Source of the DNA: Brumimicrobium mesophilum
GTDB taxonomy: Bacteria > Bacteroidota > Bacteroidia > Flavobacteriales_D > Crocinitomicaceae
Direction: 5' to 3'
Assembly: GCF_003025005.1 (NCBI RefSeq)
Contig: NZ_PVSS01000019.1
Coordinates: forward strand, 1-53,505
Length of the DNA: 53,505 bases
This document shows, piece by piece, positions 34,380 through 44,490 of the stretch (positions are counted from its first letter, which is position 1; the number at the start of each line of letters is the position of its first letter). The notes under the pieces were generated by a model. That model saw nothing but the letters and a program-made list of their open reading frames with translations, was not told the DNA's origin and searched no databases. Position numbers and translations under genes: made by a program.

Positions 34380-37304
34380 CTATTTTAAAGCTTCATATAT
34401 AACTTCTTGAATCTCAGTTCGAATATTCATTTTTACTATTTTCCAATTTTCTGCACTTGGATAAACGCGATTCGACAAAAACACATAATTGATATTGTAT
34501 TCTGGATCTGCCCAAGCCAATGTTCCAGTAAAACCTGAGTGACCAAAAGATGATTTCGAAACCGCCTCAGCTGCAGGTCCTCCCGTTCCGGAATAAACAG
34601 GCTTATCAAAGCCCGCTCCTCTTCTATTGCGTGGACAATATTGACAATCTGTAAACTCGTCAATTGTAGCTTTCGTTAAATAGCTTTGACCACCATATTC
34701 ACCATCGTTTAGTAACATTTGCATAAATCCAGCTAAGTCAGTTGCGTTTGAAAACAATCCGGCATGTCCTCCTACTCCATTTGTCATAGCGGCCCCCATA
34801 TCGTGAACATATCCATGAACCAATTGATGTCTATAATAGTTGTCTAACTCTGTTGGTGCAATTTGATTTAACCCAAACCTTTCCAACGGATGATACCCCA
34901 TAGTTGTTAATCCCATTGGAGCGTAAAAAGAAGTATTGACAAATTCATTTAGTGGTGTTCCTGAAGTTTTTTCTATTATTCTTTTCACAAAATAATACCC
35001 TAAATCTGAATATTTATAGCTTTTCGCTCTCAGCGGTTTAGTTAAAATAACTTTCAAAATATCATCTTCATAATTATCACGCATAAATAAATGATCTGCA
35101 ACTACAGAATTTTTATTATCAAAAGGCGCTGAAGAATACAATAAAGTATCTGGATGACCATTGACCAAAGTTTGCGTGTAAAAAGGAACCCAAGGAATTA
35201 AACCCGCTTGATGTGTCATAACATCGCGCATTTTCAAATCCTCATAAACTGTTGCCCTTGTAAGCTCTCCAATATAATCTCCAATGGCACTATCTAAAGA
35301 AAATTCTTTACGGTCTTGCAAATACATTAATCCTGCTGTTGAAGAAGCCACCTTGGTTATAGAAGCAATATCATAAATTGTTTTATCGTCAACGGCTATC
35401 TTATTGTCATAGGTATGGTGACCAAATGCCTTTTGATAAACAACTTTTCCATCCTTTGCTACAACAACTTGACAACCTGGATAAGCTTTTTCTTTCATTC
35501 CGTTGTAAACAATTGAGTCAATTCGATTAAAAGCTGAAGCAGAAACGCCTAACTCCATTGGAACAGTAAATTTCAATCGGGATGCTTTTGGCGTTTCCAA
35601 ACCAAAACCTTCTTGATAATCTGCACTCAATGTGATAGGTAAAACTGTATTTGCTTGAAATCCTCCAAAAATTAATTGAGCTGCTCTATTTTGTCCTGTT
35701 GCTGTATTTTGAAAAGCTAAAATTACGGCTTCCACCTTTTCAAAAGTATAGCTATCATCCACAGCGTAAGGATTTCCAAAAATAGAAACATACACTTTCG
35801 ATTCTTCAGGCAAGTCTCTTAATAACTCTTTCCAACCTTCTGGATAACTAAAATCATTTCGAGGCAAAACCGAAGGAGCAATTAAATTCAAATAAATATT
35901 GTCATAATTTCGCAAAGAAAATTTATGAATTGCCCATGCGTCTTTTGCCGTTTCAGCATTCAAAGTGTCTGCAATCGTGTAAAAACTTGCCGCTTTATTG
36001 AATGCACTCCCATTTCCTCCAATATTCAGAATCAAATTTCTACCCGAAACATCTTTTACTGGAATGGCACTATCATTTTTGATCACTGTTAATGCCTTTT
36101 CATAAATATTAAGCTTAGCATATTCTACCTTCTCAGCTGATAAAACCGGTTTTTTATTGTTTTTGTGAACAATAGAATAATACTTTGCTCTTAGAATTCT
36201 TAAAGCTTTTTCATTTACCTCAGCTTCACTAATTTCACCCTCTTCAACCGCTTTTTTAATCGCCGCAATCGACTCCTTCACTTTTGAAGGATAAAGTAAA
36301 ACATCATTTCCTGCTAAATAAGCCCTTTTTACAATATCAACATCTCCGAAATGCTTAGTTAAAGCTTGCATATTTAACGCATCGCTAATTACTAAACCTT
36401 CAAATTTCAATTCTTTTCTTAAAATTTGTTTGATTGTAAATGGAGATAAGCTTGAAGGTAATCCGCTACTGTCCAAAGCCGGAACGTTCAGATGCGCCAT
36501 CATAACTGCTGATGCTCCAGCAATTCTACCTTGCTTATATGGCAACCAATCTATCCTGTTTAGTTCTGTCTTGCTTTTATTAACTGTTGGTAAGTCTTTA
36601 TGCGAATCTACATCTGTGTCTCCATGACCTGGGAAATGCTTCATACACGTCAAAACATCAAATTCTTGCATTCCTTTGATCATTTCCTGAGCAAGATTTG
36701 CCACATTTAACGGATTCTCACCAAAAGATCTAAAGCCTATAACTGGGTTTTGCGGATTTGTATTGACATCCACGACTGGAGAAAAATTCATATGAATACC
36801 TAAGTCGTTCATTTCTGCTCCCATAGCTTGTGCAATCATATTTGTGCTTTCCAATTGATTTGCAGCACCCATTGTTAATTGAAAAGGGAATCTAGGTTGA
36901 TCAGAAATTCTCATGCTACTACCCCATTCTCCATCAATACCAACCAATAACGGAACACTACTATTTTGTTGTAAACGACTAATTGCAGATTTCGTTTCTT
37001 CGGTTGTTCCTTGAAAAGTAATTACACCTCCAATTTTGTGCACTTGAACCAAAGAATCAATGATTTTTAAGTGATCTTCACCTTTTTTTGGAGTCATTTC
37101 AACCATAAAACTTTGCGCAATTTTCTCTTCTAAGGTTAAGCTTTCAAGTTTTTCTAGCGCCCATTGAGGTGAAAGACGCATAAAATCAGGTAAGCCTACT
37201 GCACTAGAATCAGAGCTTCTAGGATTTTCGTTTTGATTAATGGACCAACTAATGAGTCCGCTAGAAAGTATAACTGCTAAAATAAGAATTGGAGCTAATT
37301 TCAT
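34380..37304 (-). CDS. GH3 beta-N-acetylglucosaminidase fused to a serine beta-lactamase/esterase domain
   Basis: 974 residues. An N-terminal membrane/signal segment (LAPILILAVILSSGLISW) precedes a GH3 NagZ-like domain (~55-390) with KHFPGHGDTDVDSH (general acid His loop) and the nucleophile Asp in VISDALNMQALT. A GH3 C-domain-like segment (~395-560) follows. The last ~370 residues are class C beta-lactamase/AmpH-like: SITKVASS (SxxK), YSDLGYYF (YxN-like, here YSD) and HSGFTG (HxG). The fusion is known in Bacteroidota and is thought to act on peptidoglycan fragments in the periplasm. A single gene on the minus strand; intact. Confidence 0.9.
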   Translation of the reverse strand: MKLAPILILAVILSSGLISWSINQNENPRSSDSSAVGLPDFMRLSPQWALEKLESLTLEEKIAQSFMVEMTPKKGEDHLKIIDSLVQVHKIGGVITFQGTTEETKSAISRLQQNSSVPLLVGIDGEWGSSMRISDQPRFPFQLTMGAANQLESTNMIAQAMGAEMNDLGIHMNFSPVVDVNTNPQNPVIGFRSFGENPLNVANLAQEMIKGMQEFDVLTCMKHFPGHGDTDVDSHKDLPTVNKSKTELNRIDWLPYKQGRIAGASAVMMAHLNVPALDSSGLPSSLSPFTIKQILRKELKFEGLVISDALNMQALTKHFGDVDIVKRAYLAGNDVLLYPSKVKESIAAIKKAVEEGEISEAEVNEKALRILRAKYYSIVHKNNKKPVLSAEKVEYAKLNIYEKALTVIKNDSAIPVKDVSGRNLILNIGGNGSAFNKAASFYTIADTLNAETAKDAWAIHKFSLRNYDNIYLNLIAPSVLPRNDFSYPEGWKELLRDLPEESKVYVSIFGNPYAVDDSYTFEKVEAVILAFQNTATGQNRAAQLIFGGFQANTVLPITLSADYQEGFGLETPKASRLKFTVPMELGVSASAFNRIDSIVYNGMKEKAYPGCQVVVAKDGKVVYQKAFGHHTYDNKIAVDDKTIYDIASITKVASSTAGLMYLQDRKEFSLDSAIGDYIGELTRATVYEDLKMRDVMTHQAGLIPWVPFYTQTLVNGHPDTLLYSSAPFDNKNSVVADHLFMRDNYEDDILKVILTKPLRAKSYKYSDLGYYFVKRIIEKTSGTPLNEFVNTSFYAPMGLTTMGYHPLERFGLNQIAPTELDNYYRHQLVHGYVHDMGAAMTNGVGGHAGLFSNATDLAGFMQMLLNDGEYGGQSYLTKATIDEFTDCQYCPRNRRGAGFDKPVYSGTGGPAAEAVSKSSFGHSGFTGTLAWADPEYNINYVFLSNRVYPSAENWKIVKMNIRTEIQEVIYEALK

Positions 37305-37584
37305 GTATCAATACTGCGTTGAACGATTTATAATTATACTGTTCCTTATGCAAATACACTGCCGAATCCTGACAGTTCTTTAATCGGAACATTTATTAAG
37401 AACAAATATAAACAAAGGTTAAGCTTAAAAATGTGAAAGTGTGATAAATGAATGAAAAGTCGATTGTTCAAAAGAAGGAGAGATGAGTCTTCAGCCAGTG
37501 TATGGTCATAATGAAAGAAAACCTAAACATTACTAAAGGAATGAAGTTAGTTAAAGAATGATTTTAAAACCATATATTTTAGCG

Positions 37585-37613
37585 TATCTTTATGGTTTCA
37601 AACTTAAGAGGAG
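37585..37613 (+). promoter_or_regulatory. Near-consensus -7 box and Shine-Dalgarno before the mutL operon
   Basis: TATCTTTA (37585-37592) is one base off TAnnTTTG. GAGGAG (37608-37613) stands 6 nt before the ATG at 37620, an unusually strong SD for this window. The rest of the 37305-37619 gap shows nothing else. Confidence 0.45.
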
Positions 37614-37619
37614 AAAATT

Positions 37620-37946
37620 ATGTTGGAGCGAATTAAGTTCATGAAAGTGAACAAAACAAAGCAATTTGATTATACGCCGCGTTATTATGACGCTCGAAAA
37701 GAACGTATTCAAAATATGCAAAAAGCGTATGATGAAGAATCTGACTCAACACCAACAGAACAACAAGCGCGCTTAAGGGAAAAAATGCATAGTGCTTGGA
37801 ACATCGAGACCAATTATACAAAGCAATCTAGGTCAGCTAATATTCGATTAATTATTATTCTTGCCGCTTTACTATTGGCAACATACTTTATATTGGATTA
37901 TGTTGATATTTTCGCAGCGGAAGTTATTGATTTAGAAAACCCATAA
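37620..37946 (+). CDS. Small single-pass membrane protein preceding mutL
   Basis: 108 residues. The charged N-terminal part (FDYTPRYYDARKERIQNMQK) is followed by one membrane helix near the C-terminus (LIIILAALLLATYFILDYV). The pattern DYTPRYYD.RKE..... in front of a C-terminal helix is seen in flavobacterial hypothetical proteins upstream of mutL. An SD (GAGGAG) supports the start at 37620; Met8 is a possible alternative. It is the first gene of a near-contiguous run with mutL (14-nt gap) and two rhomboids. Function unknown. Confidence 0.75.
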   Translation: MLERIKFMKVNKTKQFDYTPRYYDARKERIQNMQKAYDEESDSTPTEQQARLREKMHSAWNIETNYTKQSRSANIRLIIILAALLLATYFILDYVDIFAAEVIDLENP

Positions 37947-37960
37947 ACAGGAATTTAAGA

Positions 37961-39841
37961 ATGTCAGAAGTAATTCGTTTACTACCAGATAATATTGCCA
38001 ACCAAATCGCAGCGGGAGAAGTTATTCAAAGACCTGCATCAGTAGTTAAAGAATTGATTGAAAACGCGGTGGATGCCGGGGCCAACAACATTGAATTACA
38101 TATAAAAGATGCAGGAAAGACTTCCATACAAATCATAGACGATGGAAAGGGAATGTCTGAAATGGATGCCAGAATGTCCTTCGAAAGACACGCAACGAGT
38201 AAAATTTCCACAGCAGCCGATTTATTTACTTTAACCACTAAAGGATTTCGTGGTGAAGCTTTAGCTTCTATTGCCGCAATTGCTCATGTGGAGATGGATA
38301 CCGTTGAAGAAGGCCAGCAAATTGGAACAAAAATTCAGATTGCAGGAAGTAAAATCAATTCTCAAGAACCTAGCTCAAGAGCAAAAGGAACTTGTATTTC
38401 TGTAAAAAACTTATTTTTCAACGTTCCAGCAAGAAGGAATTTCTTGAAATCTGACAATGTTGAAACAAAGCATATTCTAGAAGAATTTAATCGAATTGCA
38501 CTTACACACCCGGAAATAGGATTTGTTTTCTCTCATAATAGCAATGTAGTACACAACCTAGATGGAGCAGGTTTAAGAAAAAGAATTGTAGACTTATTTG
38601 GAAGAAATTTTAATGACAAGTTAGTTCCCATCGAAGAAGAAACAGATATTGTGAAGGTGAAAGGTTTTATCGTTAAACCTGAGTTTTCTCGAAAAACGCG
38701 AGGAGAACAATACTTCTTCGTGAACAATCGATTTTTTAAGGATTCCTATTTTAACCATGCTGTCGTAGCAGGATATGATAATCTGGTCCCTCCAAAACAC
38801 TTTCCTTCCTATTTTATTTATCTGGATGTACCTTCAAATACCCTAGATGTGAATGTTCATCCTACAAAAACTGAAGTCAAATTTGAAGATGGAAGAAGTA
38901 TTTACAGTATTATTCGAAGTACAGTTAAATTAGCACTTGGAAAATACAACATTGCCCCAAGTTTAGATTTTGAAATGGAGTCTCAATTTGATTTATCCTT
39001 GGAACAGCAAAATAGTCCAATTCGCCAACCAGAAATCAAGGTGGATGAAACCTTCAATCCATTTAAAAGTAGTTCTTCTGCCACATCCTCCAGTACGGCT
39101 TCTGGATTTAGTGGAAGTCAAAATTTTAGTAACCCTGCAAATTCTGGTGGCGCTAAAAGCTTCAATTCTCTTAAACCGAACAAGGAAGAATGGGAAGATT
39201 ATTACAAAATCACTGAAGAAGCAGAAGAAGAAATTTCAACCCCTAAGGATGAAGCGGAAATTAACTATGAAGAGCCTTTAAAATCAAGTTCAAATAAAAT
39301 TCAATTGCATCGAAATTTATTGTTGATTCAAGTAAAGTCAGGAGCTATGCTGGTTCACATCAATCGTGCGAATGAACGCATACTTTACGATGAATTAATG
39401 GAGCGTTTTATGCTTTCACCAATTGCAGCACAACAACTCATGTTCCCTTATGAATACAACCTGATTTCAACCCAAAAATTGGAATGGGACAACAATACAA
39501 GTACACTAAAAAGACTAGGTTTTGAATGGGATTGGCAAAACAACACATTGGTTCTATCGAGTATTCCTTCAATGCTAGAAGTTGAATATGTAACACAATG
39601 TTTGGATGGCATTATTGAAAAAATAACCCACGAAGAACTAGATAAAGGAGAATTGGTTCACGAATTAATTTTATCTTTATCAGCCGCAGCAACGAATAAC
39701 AGAAGTAAACTTCTTTCTGAAGAAGAAATGAACTACTTGATTGATCGTTTGTTCCAAAGTGAACAACATCAGTATTCTCCAAGCGGAAAAAAAATACTAA
39801 ATACAATTTCGATTGACGAACTGAATAATTTTCTATCATGA
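37961..39841 (+). CDS. mutL: MutL, DNA mismatch repair protein
   Basis: 626 residues. GHKL ATPase motifs: NQIAAGEVIQRPASVVKELI, ENAVDAGA, DDGKGMS, RHATSKI, TKGFRGEALASI. The linker (~360-440) is Ser/Asn and Glu rich. In the C-terminal domain the usual DQHA..E endonuclease motif is replaced by VHINRANERILYDEL (~residue 463), so nicking activity is doubtful, which is common among Bacteroidota MutLs. It coordinates MutS mismatch recognition with downstream repair. Its stop overlaps the rhomboid start (ATGA at 39838-39841). Confidence 0.95.
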   Translation: MSEVIRLLPDNIANQIAAGEVIQRPASVVKELIENAVDAGANNIELHIKDAGKTSIQIIDDGKGMSEMDARMSFERHATSKISTAADLFTLTTKGFRGEALASIAAIAHVEMDTVEEGQQIGTKIQIAGSKINSQEPSSRAKGTCISVKNLFFNVPARRNFLKSDNVETKHILEEFNRIALTHPEIGFVFSHNSNVVHNLDGAGLRKRIVDLFGRNFNDKLVPIEEETDIVKVKGFIVKPEFSRKTRGEQYFFVNNRFFKDSYFNHAVVAGYDNLVPPKHFPSYFIYLDVPSNTLDVNVHPTKTEVKFEDGRSIYSIIRSTVKLALGKYNIAPSLDFEMESQFDLSLEQQNSPIRQPEIKVDETFNPFKSSSSATSSSTASGFSGSQNFSNPANSGGAKSFNSLKPNKEEWEDYYKITEEAEEEISTPKDEAEINYEEPLKSSSNKIQLHRNLLLIQVKSGAMLVHINRANERILYDELMERFMLSPIAAQQLMFPYEYNLISTQKLEWDNNTSTLKRLGFEWDWQNNTLVLSSIPSMLEVEYVTQCLDGIIEKITHEELDKGELVHELILSLSAAATNNRSKLLSEEEMNYLIDRLFQSEQHQYSPSGKKILNTISIDELNNFLS

Positions 39842-40575
39842 ACAATATATTAGGAAACATGCCACCAGTGGTAAAGAACTTACTACTACTGAATGTAATC
39901 ATGTTTATTATCACCCAAATTGGAGAAATGCAAGGCATTCCAATGACTTACATTTTGGGAGGGTATGTTTTTAATTCTCCACATTTCGAACCCTACCAAA
40001 TGGTAACCCACTTTTTTATGCATGGAGGATTTTTCCATATCTTATTCAACATGTTTGCATTGGTGATTTTCGGATCAGCATTAGAACAAGTTTGGGGACC
40101 AAAAAGATTCTTTATATTCTATATGTCTACGGCCTTAGGTGCATTTTTCCTGCATCAATTGGTAGGATACATAGAAGTAAAAAGTATAGAGGAACAATTG
40201 GTGGCAAACGGAGGCAATCTCAATGATATTAAGCAAGCGGTTAGGAATTTACCTGTAGGAAACATTTTCACTGAAGGACTTTTGCGTGACTATAGCATTG
40301 CTGTTTCAACACCTGTAGTTGGGGCATCTGGAGCGGTTTATGGAATTTTAGTTGGATTCGGATATTTATTCCCAAACACTAAACTTATGTTGCTTTTCCC
40401 GCCTATTCCTATTAAAGCAAAATGGTTGGTAATAATTATGGTAGGAATTGCAGTTTACAATTCATTCCAGAATAATCCCGGAGATAATGTCGCTCACCTA
40501 GCACATCTTGGAGGTGCACTTGTTGGATTTATTATCGTGCTAATTTGGCAAAGAGACAAACGAAAATTTTACTAG
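39838..40575 (+). CDS. Rhomboid intramembrane serine protease (1)
   Basis: 245 residues with six to seven membrane helices. The catalytic dyad is Ser in VVGASGAVYGILVGFGYLFP (GASG) and His in HLAHLGGALVGF; the HGGFFHILFNMFALVIFG segment carries the conserved HxxxN oxyanion residues. It would cleave transmembrane substrates within the inner membrane. The start overlaps the mutL stop by 4 nt, so it is translationally coupled. The next rhomboid begins 3 nt after its stop. Confidence 0.93.
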   Translation: MNNILGNMPPVVKNLLLLNVIMFIITQIGEMQGIPMTYILGGYVFNSPHFEPYQMVTHFFMHGGFFHILFNMFALVIFGSALEQVWGPKRFFIFYMSTALGAFFLHQLVGYIEVKSIEEQLVANGGNLNDIKQAVRNLPVGNIFTEGLLRDYSIAVSTPVVGASGAVYGILVGFGYLFPNTKLMLLFPPIPIKAKWLVIIMVGIAVYNSFQNNPGDNVAHLAHLGGALVGFIIVLIWQRDKRKFY

Positions 40576-40578
40576 ATC

Positions 40579-41508
40579 ATGAATCGTAATTTTAGCGATG
40601 AAATAAAGTACCGGTGGAAACACGGAGGTATGCACATCAAGTTGATGGGTGTAAACTTGGTTGTTTTCATATTAATTAATATGCTATTGGTTTTTGGATC
40701 GTTATCTGTGAGTAACGGAGCATCAAATCCACTAACTTCTTTCGTATATAACTTCTTCACTTTACGTGGAGACATTTTGGGATTCTTAACTCATCCCTGG
40801 GGAATAATCACGAGTATATTTGCGCATTTTGACTTTATGCACATTGCGTTTAATATGCTCTTTCTCTACTTTATTTCTAGTTTTTTCTTGATGTATTTCT
40901 CTAATCAGAGAATGCTCTATACATACATACTTGGAGGAATAATGGGAGGCATATTTCAAATTCTAGCCTATTCTATTTTCCCTGCTTTACAAGGAACCCA
41001 AACTTATGTAGTTGGAGCTTCAGGAGCAGTAAATGCTGTTTTTATGGCTGCTGCATTTTACAGACCAATGGCAGAAGTTCATCTTTTTGGGATTGTAAGA
41101 GTAAAGATGATTTATCTTGCTGGGATTTTCATTCTAATGGATCTCCTGCAAATGGGAAGTTCGGATAATGTCGCTCACTTTGCCCATCTTGGTGGAGCTG
41201 CTTTCGGAATATGGTCTATTCATAAAGTCACTTCGAAAAACAACGTTGTGAATTTTGTGCAAGTCACTGTAGATAATTTTAAGGCGAGCTTTAACAACAA
41301 AGGCAAACCTAAAATGAAGGCCCACAAAGGAGGTAAAAGTACTACGCAATCTTCTACCAAAACTAAAAAACAAACTGACGAAGAATACAATTTTAGTAAA
41401 AAGCAAAAACAAGCAGAAATTGATGCTATACTTGATAAGATTTCTAAATCTGGTTATGACAGCTTAACGAAGAGGGAAAAACAAGTACTATTTGACCAAA
41501 GTCAATAA
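40579..41508 (+). CDS. Rhomboid intramembrane serine protease (2) with cytoplasmic tail
   Basis: 309 residues. It has a six-helix rhomboid core with DFMHIAFNMLFLYFI, catalytic VVGASGAVNAVFMAAAF and HFAHLGGAAFGI. A basic Ser/Thr/Lys-rich tail (~225-309, KGKPKMKAHKGGKSTTQSST) ends in EIDAILDKISKSGYDSLTKR, a helix common to Bacteroidota rhomboids. It is diverged from the preceding rhomboid, so the pair is an old duplication kept together. It is in the same operon as mutL. Confidence 0.93.
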   Translation: MNRNFSDEIKYRWKHGGMHIKLMGVNLVVFILINMLLVFGSLSVSNGASNPLTSFVYNFFTLRGDILGFLTHPWGIITSIFAHFDFMHIAFNMLFLYFISSFFLMYFSNQRMLYTYILGGIMGGIFQILAYSIFPALQGTQTYVVGASGAVNAVFMAAAFYRPMAEVHLFGIVRVKMIYLAGIFILMDLLQMGSSDNVAHFAHLGGAAFGIWSIHKVTSKNNVVNFVQVTVDNFKASFNNKGKPKMKAHKGGKSTTQSSTKTKKQTDEEYNFSKKQKQAEIDAILDKISKSGYDSLTKREKQVLFDQSQ

Positions 41509-41522
41509 CTAATCAATAATCA

Positions 41523-42629
41523 ATGCTTTTTCGTTTATTTAAAAGACTCGTTGGCCTAGCAACTTTTATTGTTGCAACCACCTTATTGATAAGTTATTTA
41601 GGTTCAATTGTTCCTCCAGACAAATTTTGGTACCTGCAACTATTTGCTTTGGCCTATCCAGCTTTATTCGTAGCTGTAGTAATTCTGATGATTCTCAACT
41701 TTATGATGAGAAGGAAATTTGCTTTTCCTTTAATCGTTTTGGTCTTGGGATTTTTCGTCCACACCAAATATTTCGGAATTGATTTTAAATCACCTGATTT
41801 CACTGGATTTTCGGATAAGAAAATAAAAGTAATGTCTTATAATGTTCGACTATTTGATTTTTTTAAATTCATTGATCCCCCTTTGAGTGAAAACAAACAA
41901 GAGTTTATCGATTTATTCAGTAGGGAATCACCTGATATTTTATGTATTCAAGAATATGGTGAAGTAAGAAACAGAACATTTAAATTCATCATTAATCCTG
42001 ATGACATCAAAAATGCTGGAGGATATGTCGATTACGCTACAACAAAGCGAAATGGCAAAAGAGTGCTTTCCTTGGGACAAGCCATTTATTCTAAATACCC
42101 AATTATTCATTCTGAAACACTTAAAAAAGATGGTTCAGAAATCCCTTGTATATTTGCTGATATTGTGAAAGGGGAAGATACGGTGCGTGTTTATACATTT
42201 CATTTGGAAAGTATTCGTTTGCAGGAAGATGAATATTCTTTGTTTGACACAGAAATCGAAAGTTCCAAAACAATTTCAACTCGTGTTAAAGGTCTTGTTT
42301 CGAAGTTAAAATATGCATATCCTTTCCGAGCTGGTCAAGCACAAACAATTGTAGATCATGCGCTCACTTCACCTTATCCTGTCTTTATTACAGGAGATTT
42401 AAACGATCCTCCTTCTTCTTACACCTATTCAATAATGAATGAATATTTCAAAGATGCATTCAATGAAGCGAGTTTTGGAATGGCTAGAACTTATGCTGGT
42501 AAAGTCCCGGCAGGAAGAATAGATTATATTTTTTATGGGGAAGGATTAGCTCCAACTTCATTTAGCACATTGAAAGAAAATGCTTTATCAGACCACTACC
42601 CGATAACTTCTGAGTTTAGAATTCGTTAA
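41523..42629 (+). CDS. Membrane-anchored endonuclease/exonuclease/phosphatase (EEP) family protein
   Basis: 368 residues. Two or three N-terminal helices (to ~85) precede an EEP domain with the catalytic order VMSYNVRLFD, CIQEYGE, FHLESIRL, FITGDLNDPP, RIDYIFYG and LSDHYPI. The family hydrolyses phosphodiesters (DNA, inositides, sphingolipids); the substrate here is not readable. It begins 14 nt after the second rhomboid and closes the mutL-rhomboid operon, which is conserved in order among flavobacteria as I recall. No strong terminator follows. Confidence 0.9.
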   Translation: MLFRLFKRLVGLATFIVATTLLISYLGSIVPPDKFWYLQLFALAYPALFVAVVILMILNFMMRRKFAFPLIVLVLGFFVHTKYFGIDFKSPDFTGFSDKKIKVMSYNVRLFDFFKFIDPPLSENKQEFIDLFSRESPDILCIQEYGEVRNRTFKFIINPDDIKNAGGYVDYATTKRNGKRVLSLGQAIYSKYPIIHSETLKKDGSEIPCIFADIVKGEDTVRVYTFHLESIRLQEDEYSLFDTEIESSKTISTRVKGLVSKLKYAYPFRAGQAQTIVDHALTSPYPVFITGDLNDPPSSYTYSIMNEYFKDAFNEASFGMARTYAGKVPAGRIDYIFYGEGLAPTSFSTLKENALSDHYPITSEFRIR

Positions 42630-42825
42630 AATAATGATGAGTTTTAAATTGATTGATAGTTTGTTGAACCAGGAACCCCGATTAAGGGGCTTAAAAACGC
42701 TTATTTTTTTTTCAAATAAAAACTCAAATGATGTGCAATTTAACCCATATCGATTAGAATCATCACTCTCTCCCCTTAGTCGTTTCAACGGATTACAACT
42801 TAAGTTTTAAGAAAGAAAACTTCCT

Positions 42826-43770
42826 CTAAAACAATGAAATAATATATGTCACGTAAATCCCTAGCAAGATAAAACCACTAAATCGACCAACTTTTCTTCT
42901 GTAAACCATCATTGGCAAAAGAATAAGGGCAATTCCAATCATCCAAAGAACATCCCATGACATCACGATTTCTTCAATTGCAATGGGTTGTACTATCGCG
43001 GTTAAACCAAGGACAGCCAGAATATTAAAGATGTTACTTCCAATAAGATTTCCAACTGAAATATCTGTTTCTTTCTTGTAGGCAGCTACACAACTAGTAG
43101 CCAATTCAGGAACAGAAGTTCCGAAAGCGATTATTGTAATTCCAATTACGTGCTTTGAGATTCCAGCATCTTCAGCAATTGCTTTCGCTCCGTCAATCAA
43201 CCATGTTGAACCAAAATACAATCCAACCAACCCTATAGCGATAAATACTAAATTTTTACCTATTGAAATATTAGCAACTAACTCTTCCATTTCTGGAATT
43301 TCAGTTGTATTTGGTCCATTACTTTTTCTTGATTTAATGATGATAAAAGTGATGAAAGCGATTAAGATAGTAAACATAAGTAATCCTTCCCAGCGTTCTA
43401 TTTGTAAATTAAGCGCAAAAACGTAAAATAAAACAGAGGCAATCATCATCATGGGCCAATCGAAACGTATGGTATTTCTGGCAACCGGCATTGGGAAAAT
43501 TAATACAGTTACTCCTAGTACCAACGCTAAATTCGCAATATTTGAACCAATAACATTTCCAATTGCTAATTCTGGTAAACCTTCGCTAGCAGATTGAAGA
43601 GAAACCAATAATTCTGGGGACGACGTTCCAAAAGAAACCACCGTCATACCAATAACTAATTTAGAAAGTCGGGCTTTAGCTGCCACTCCAACAGCTCCTT
43701 TTACTAAGAATTCTCCACCTGCAATCAATAGGGCTAACCCTAAAACGATTAATAAAATATTTATGAACAT
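42826..43770 (-). CDS. Calcium/sodium antiporter (YrbG, CaCA family)
   Basis: 314 residues, ten membrane helices in two inverted repeats. Each repeat has the CaCA alpha motif: VIGMTVVSFGTSSPELLVSL and VIGITIIAFGTSVPELATSC, each with GNVIGSN/GNLIGSN following. It exchanges Ca2+ for Na+ across the inner membrane. Its ATG overlaps the tatA stop (TAATG at 43768-43772), suggesting coupled translation. Confidence 0.93.
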   Translation of the reverse strand: MFINILLIVLGLALLIAGGEFLVKGAVGVAAKARLSKLVIGMTVVSFGTSSPELLVSLQSASEGLPELAIGNVIGSNIANLALVLGVTVLIFPMPVARNTIRFDWPMMMIASVLFYVFALNLQIERWEGLLMFTILIAFITFIIIKSRKSNGPNTTEIPEMEELVANISIGKNLVFIAIGLVGLYFGSTWLIDGAKAIAEDAGISKHVIGITIIAFGTSVPELATSCVAAYKKETDISVGNLIGSNIFNILAVLGLTAIVQPIAIEEIVMSWDVLWMIGIALILLPMMVYRRKVGRFSGFILLGIYVTYIISLF

Positions 43771-44270
43771 TAACTATTGTTTTCTTGGTCTGATTTGCGT
43801 TCTATTTTATTGTCCGAGGAAGTATTCACTTTACTGATAGGTTTCGATTCAGAATTAATGTTTTTGTTAATTTGATCAGCGGATGCTTTTAAATCATTTG
43901 AAAAGTCCTTAATTGGCGCTTCCATAGTGTTTTCTAGGCTTTTTTCACCTCCATCATTCAAAATGCCATTGACATTCTTTTTGATCCCTGAAGCTGAATT
44001 TTCGATATCTTTCTTAAAATTCTGAATTGGTGCTTCAATTTTATTTTTAGCATCGTGAAGTGCCCTATTTACATTCATGTCGCGTTGCATATCAGATGTT
44101 GTTTTCCTGATTTCATCTTGAATATCCTGACTTGCGTCTTTGATTTGACGAATTCCTTTTCCTAGACCTCTCGCCATACCAGGTATACTTTTCGCCCCAA
44201 AGAAAATGAGTACAAAAAGCAGGATAACTAAAATTTCAGAACCGGCAATACTATTAATGAACAATAACAT
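43770..44270 (-). CDS. tatA: TatA/TatB-type twin-arginine translocase component
   Basis: 166 residues. The short N-terminal helix (SEILVILLFVLIFFGAKSIP) with the FGAKSIPGMARGLGKGIR hinge and amphipathic helix is the TatA/TatE signature. The tail (~60-166) is long, polar and rich in D/N/K, with two related NFKKDIENSASGI / DFSNDLKASADQI segments. It forms the channel part of the Tat pathway with TatC, which is not in the window. Distinguishing TatA from TatB by sequence is not secure here. Confidence 0.88.
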   Translation of the reverse strand: MLLFINSIAGSEILVILLFVLIFFGAKSIPGMARGLGKGIRQIKDASQDIQDEIRKTTSDMQRDMNVNRALHDAKNKIEAPIQNFKKDIENSASGIKKNVNGILNDGGEKSLENTMEAPIKDFSNDLKASADQINKNINSESKPISKVNTSSDNKIERKSDQENNS

Positions 44271-44456
44271 GATACAAAGATACTAGAAATTGATAATTGG
44301 TAGTGCATATAAAGTAAAAAGAATTTCTGATTATTAATCAAGTTAAAATTCTTATATTACTGCCTTTGTAATGCTTAAAATTAAAGAAATCACGACAAAA
44401 AATAGATTTACTGTGCATACCTCACAAATTATAGCACGTAAAGAAAAATCTTTTTA

Positions 44457-44464
44457 TATTTTTG
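44457..44464 (+). promoter_or_regulatory. -7 box of the etf operon
   Basis: TATTTTTG matches TAnnTTTG, 26 nt before the etfB ATG. Confidence 0.5.
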
Positions 44465-44490
44465 TAAAAGACTAAAAAATAAATAATAAT

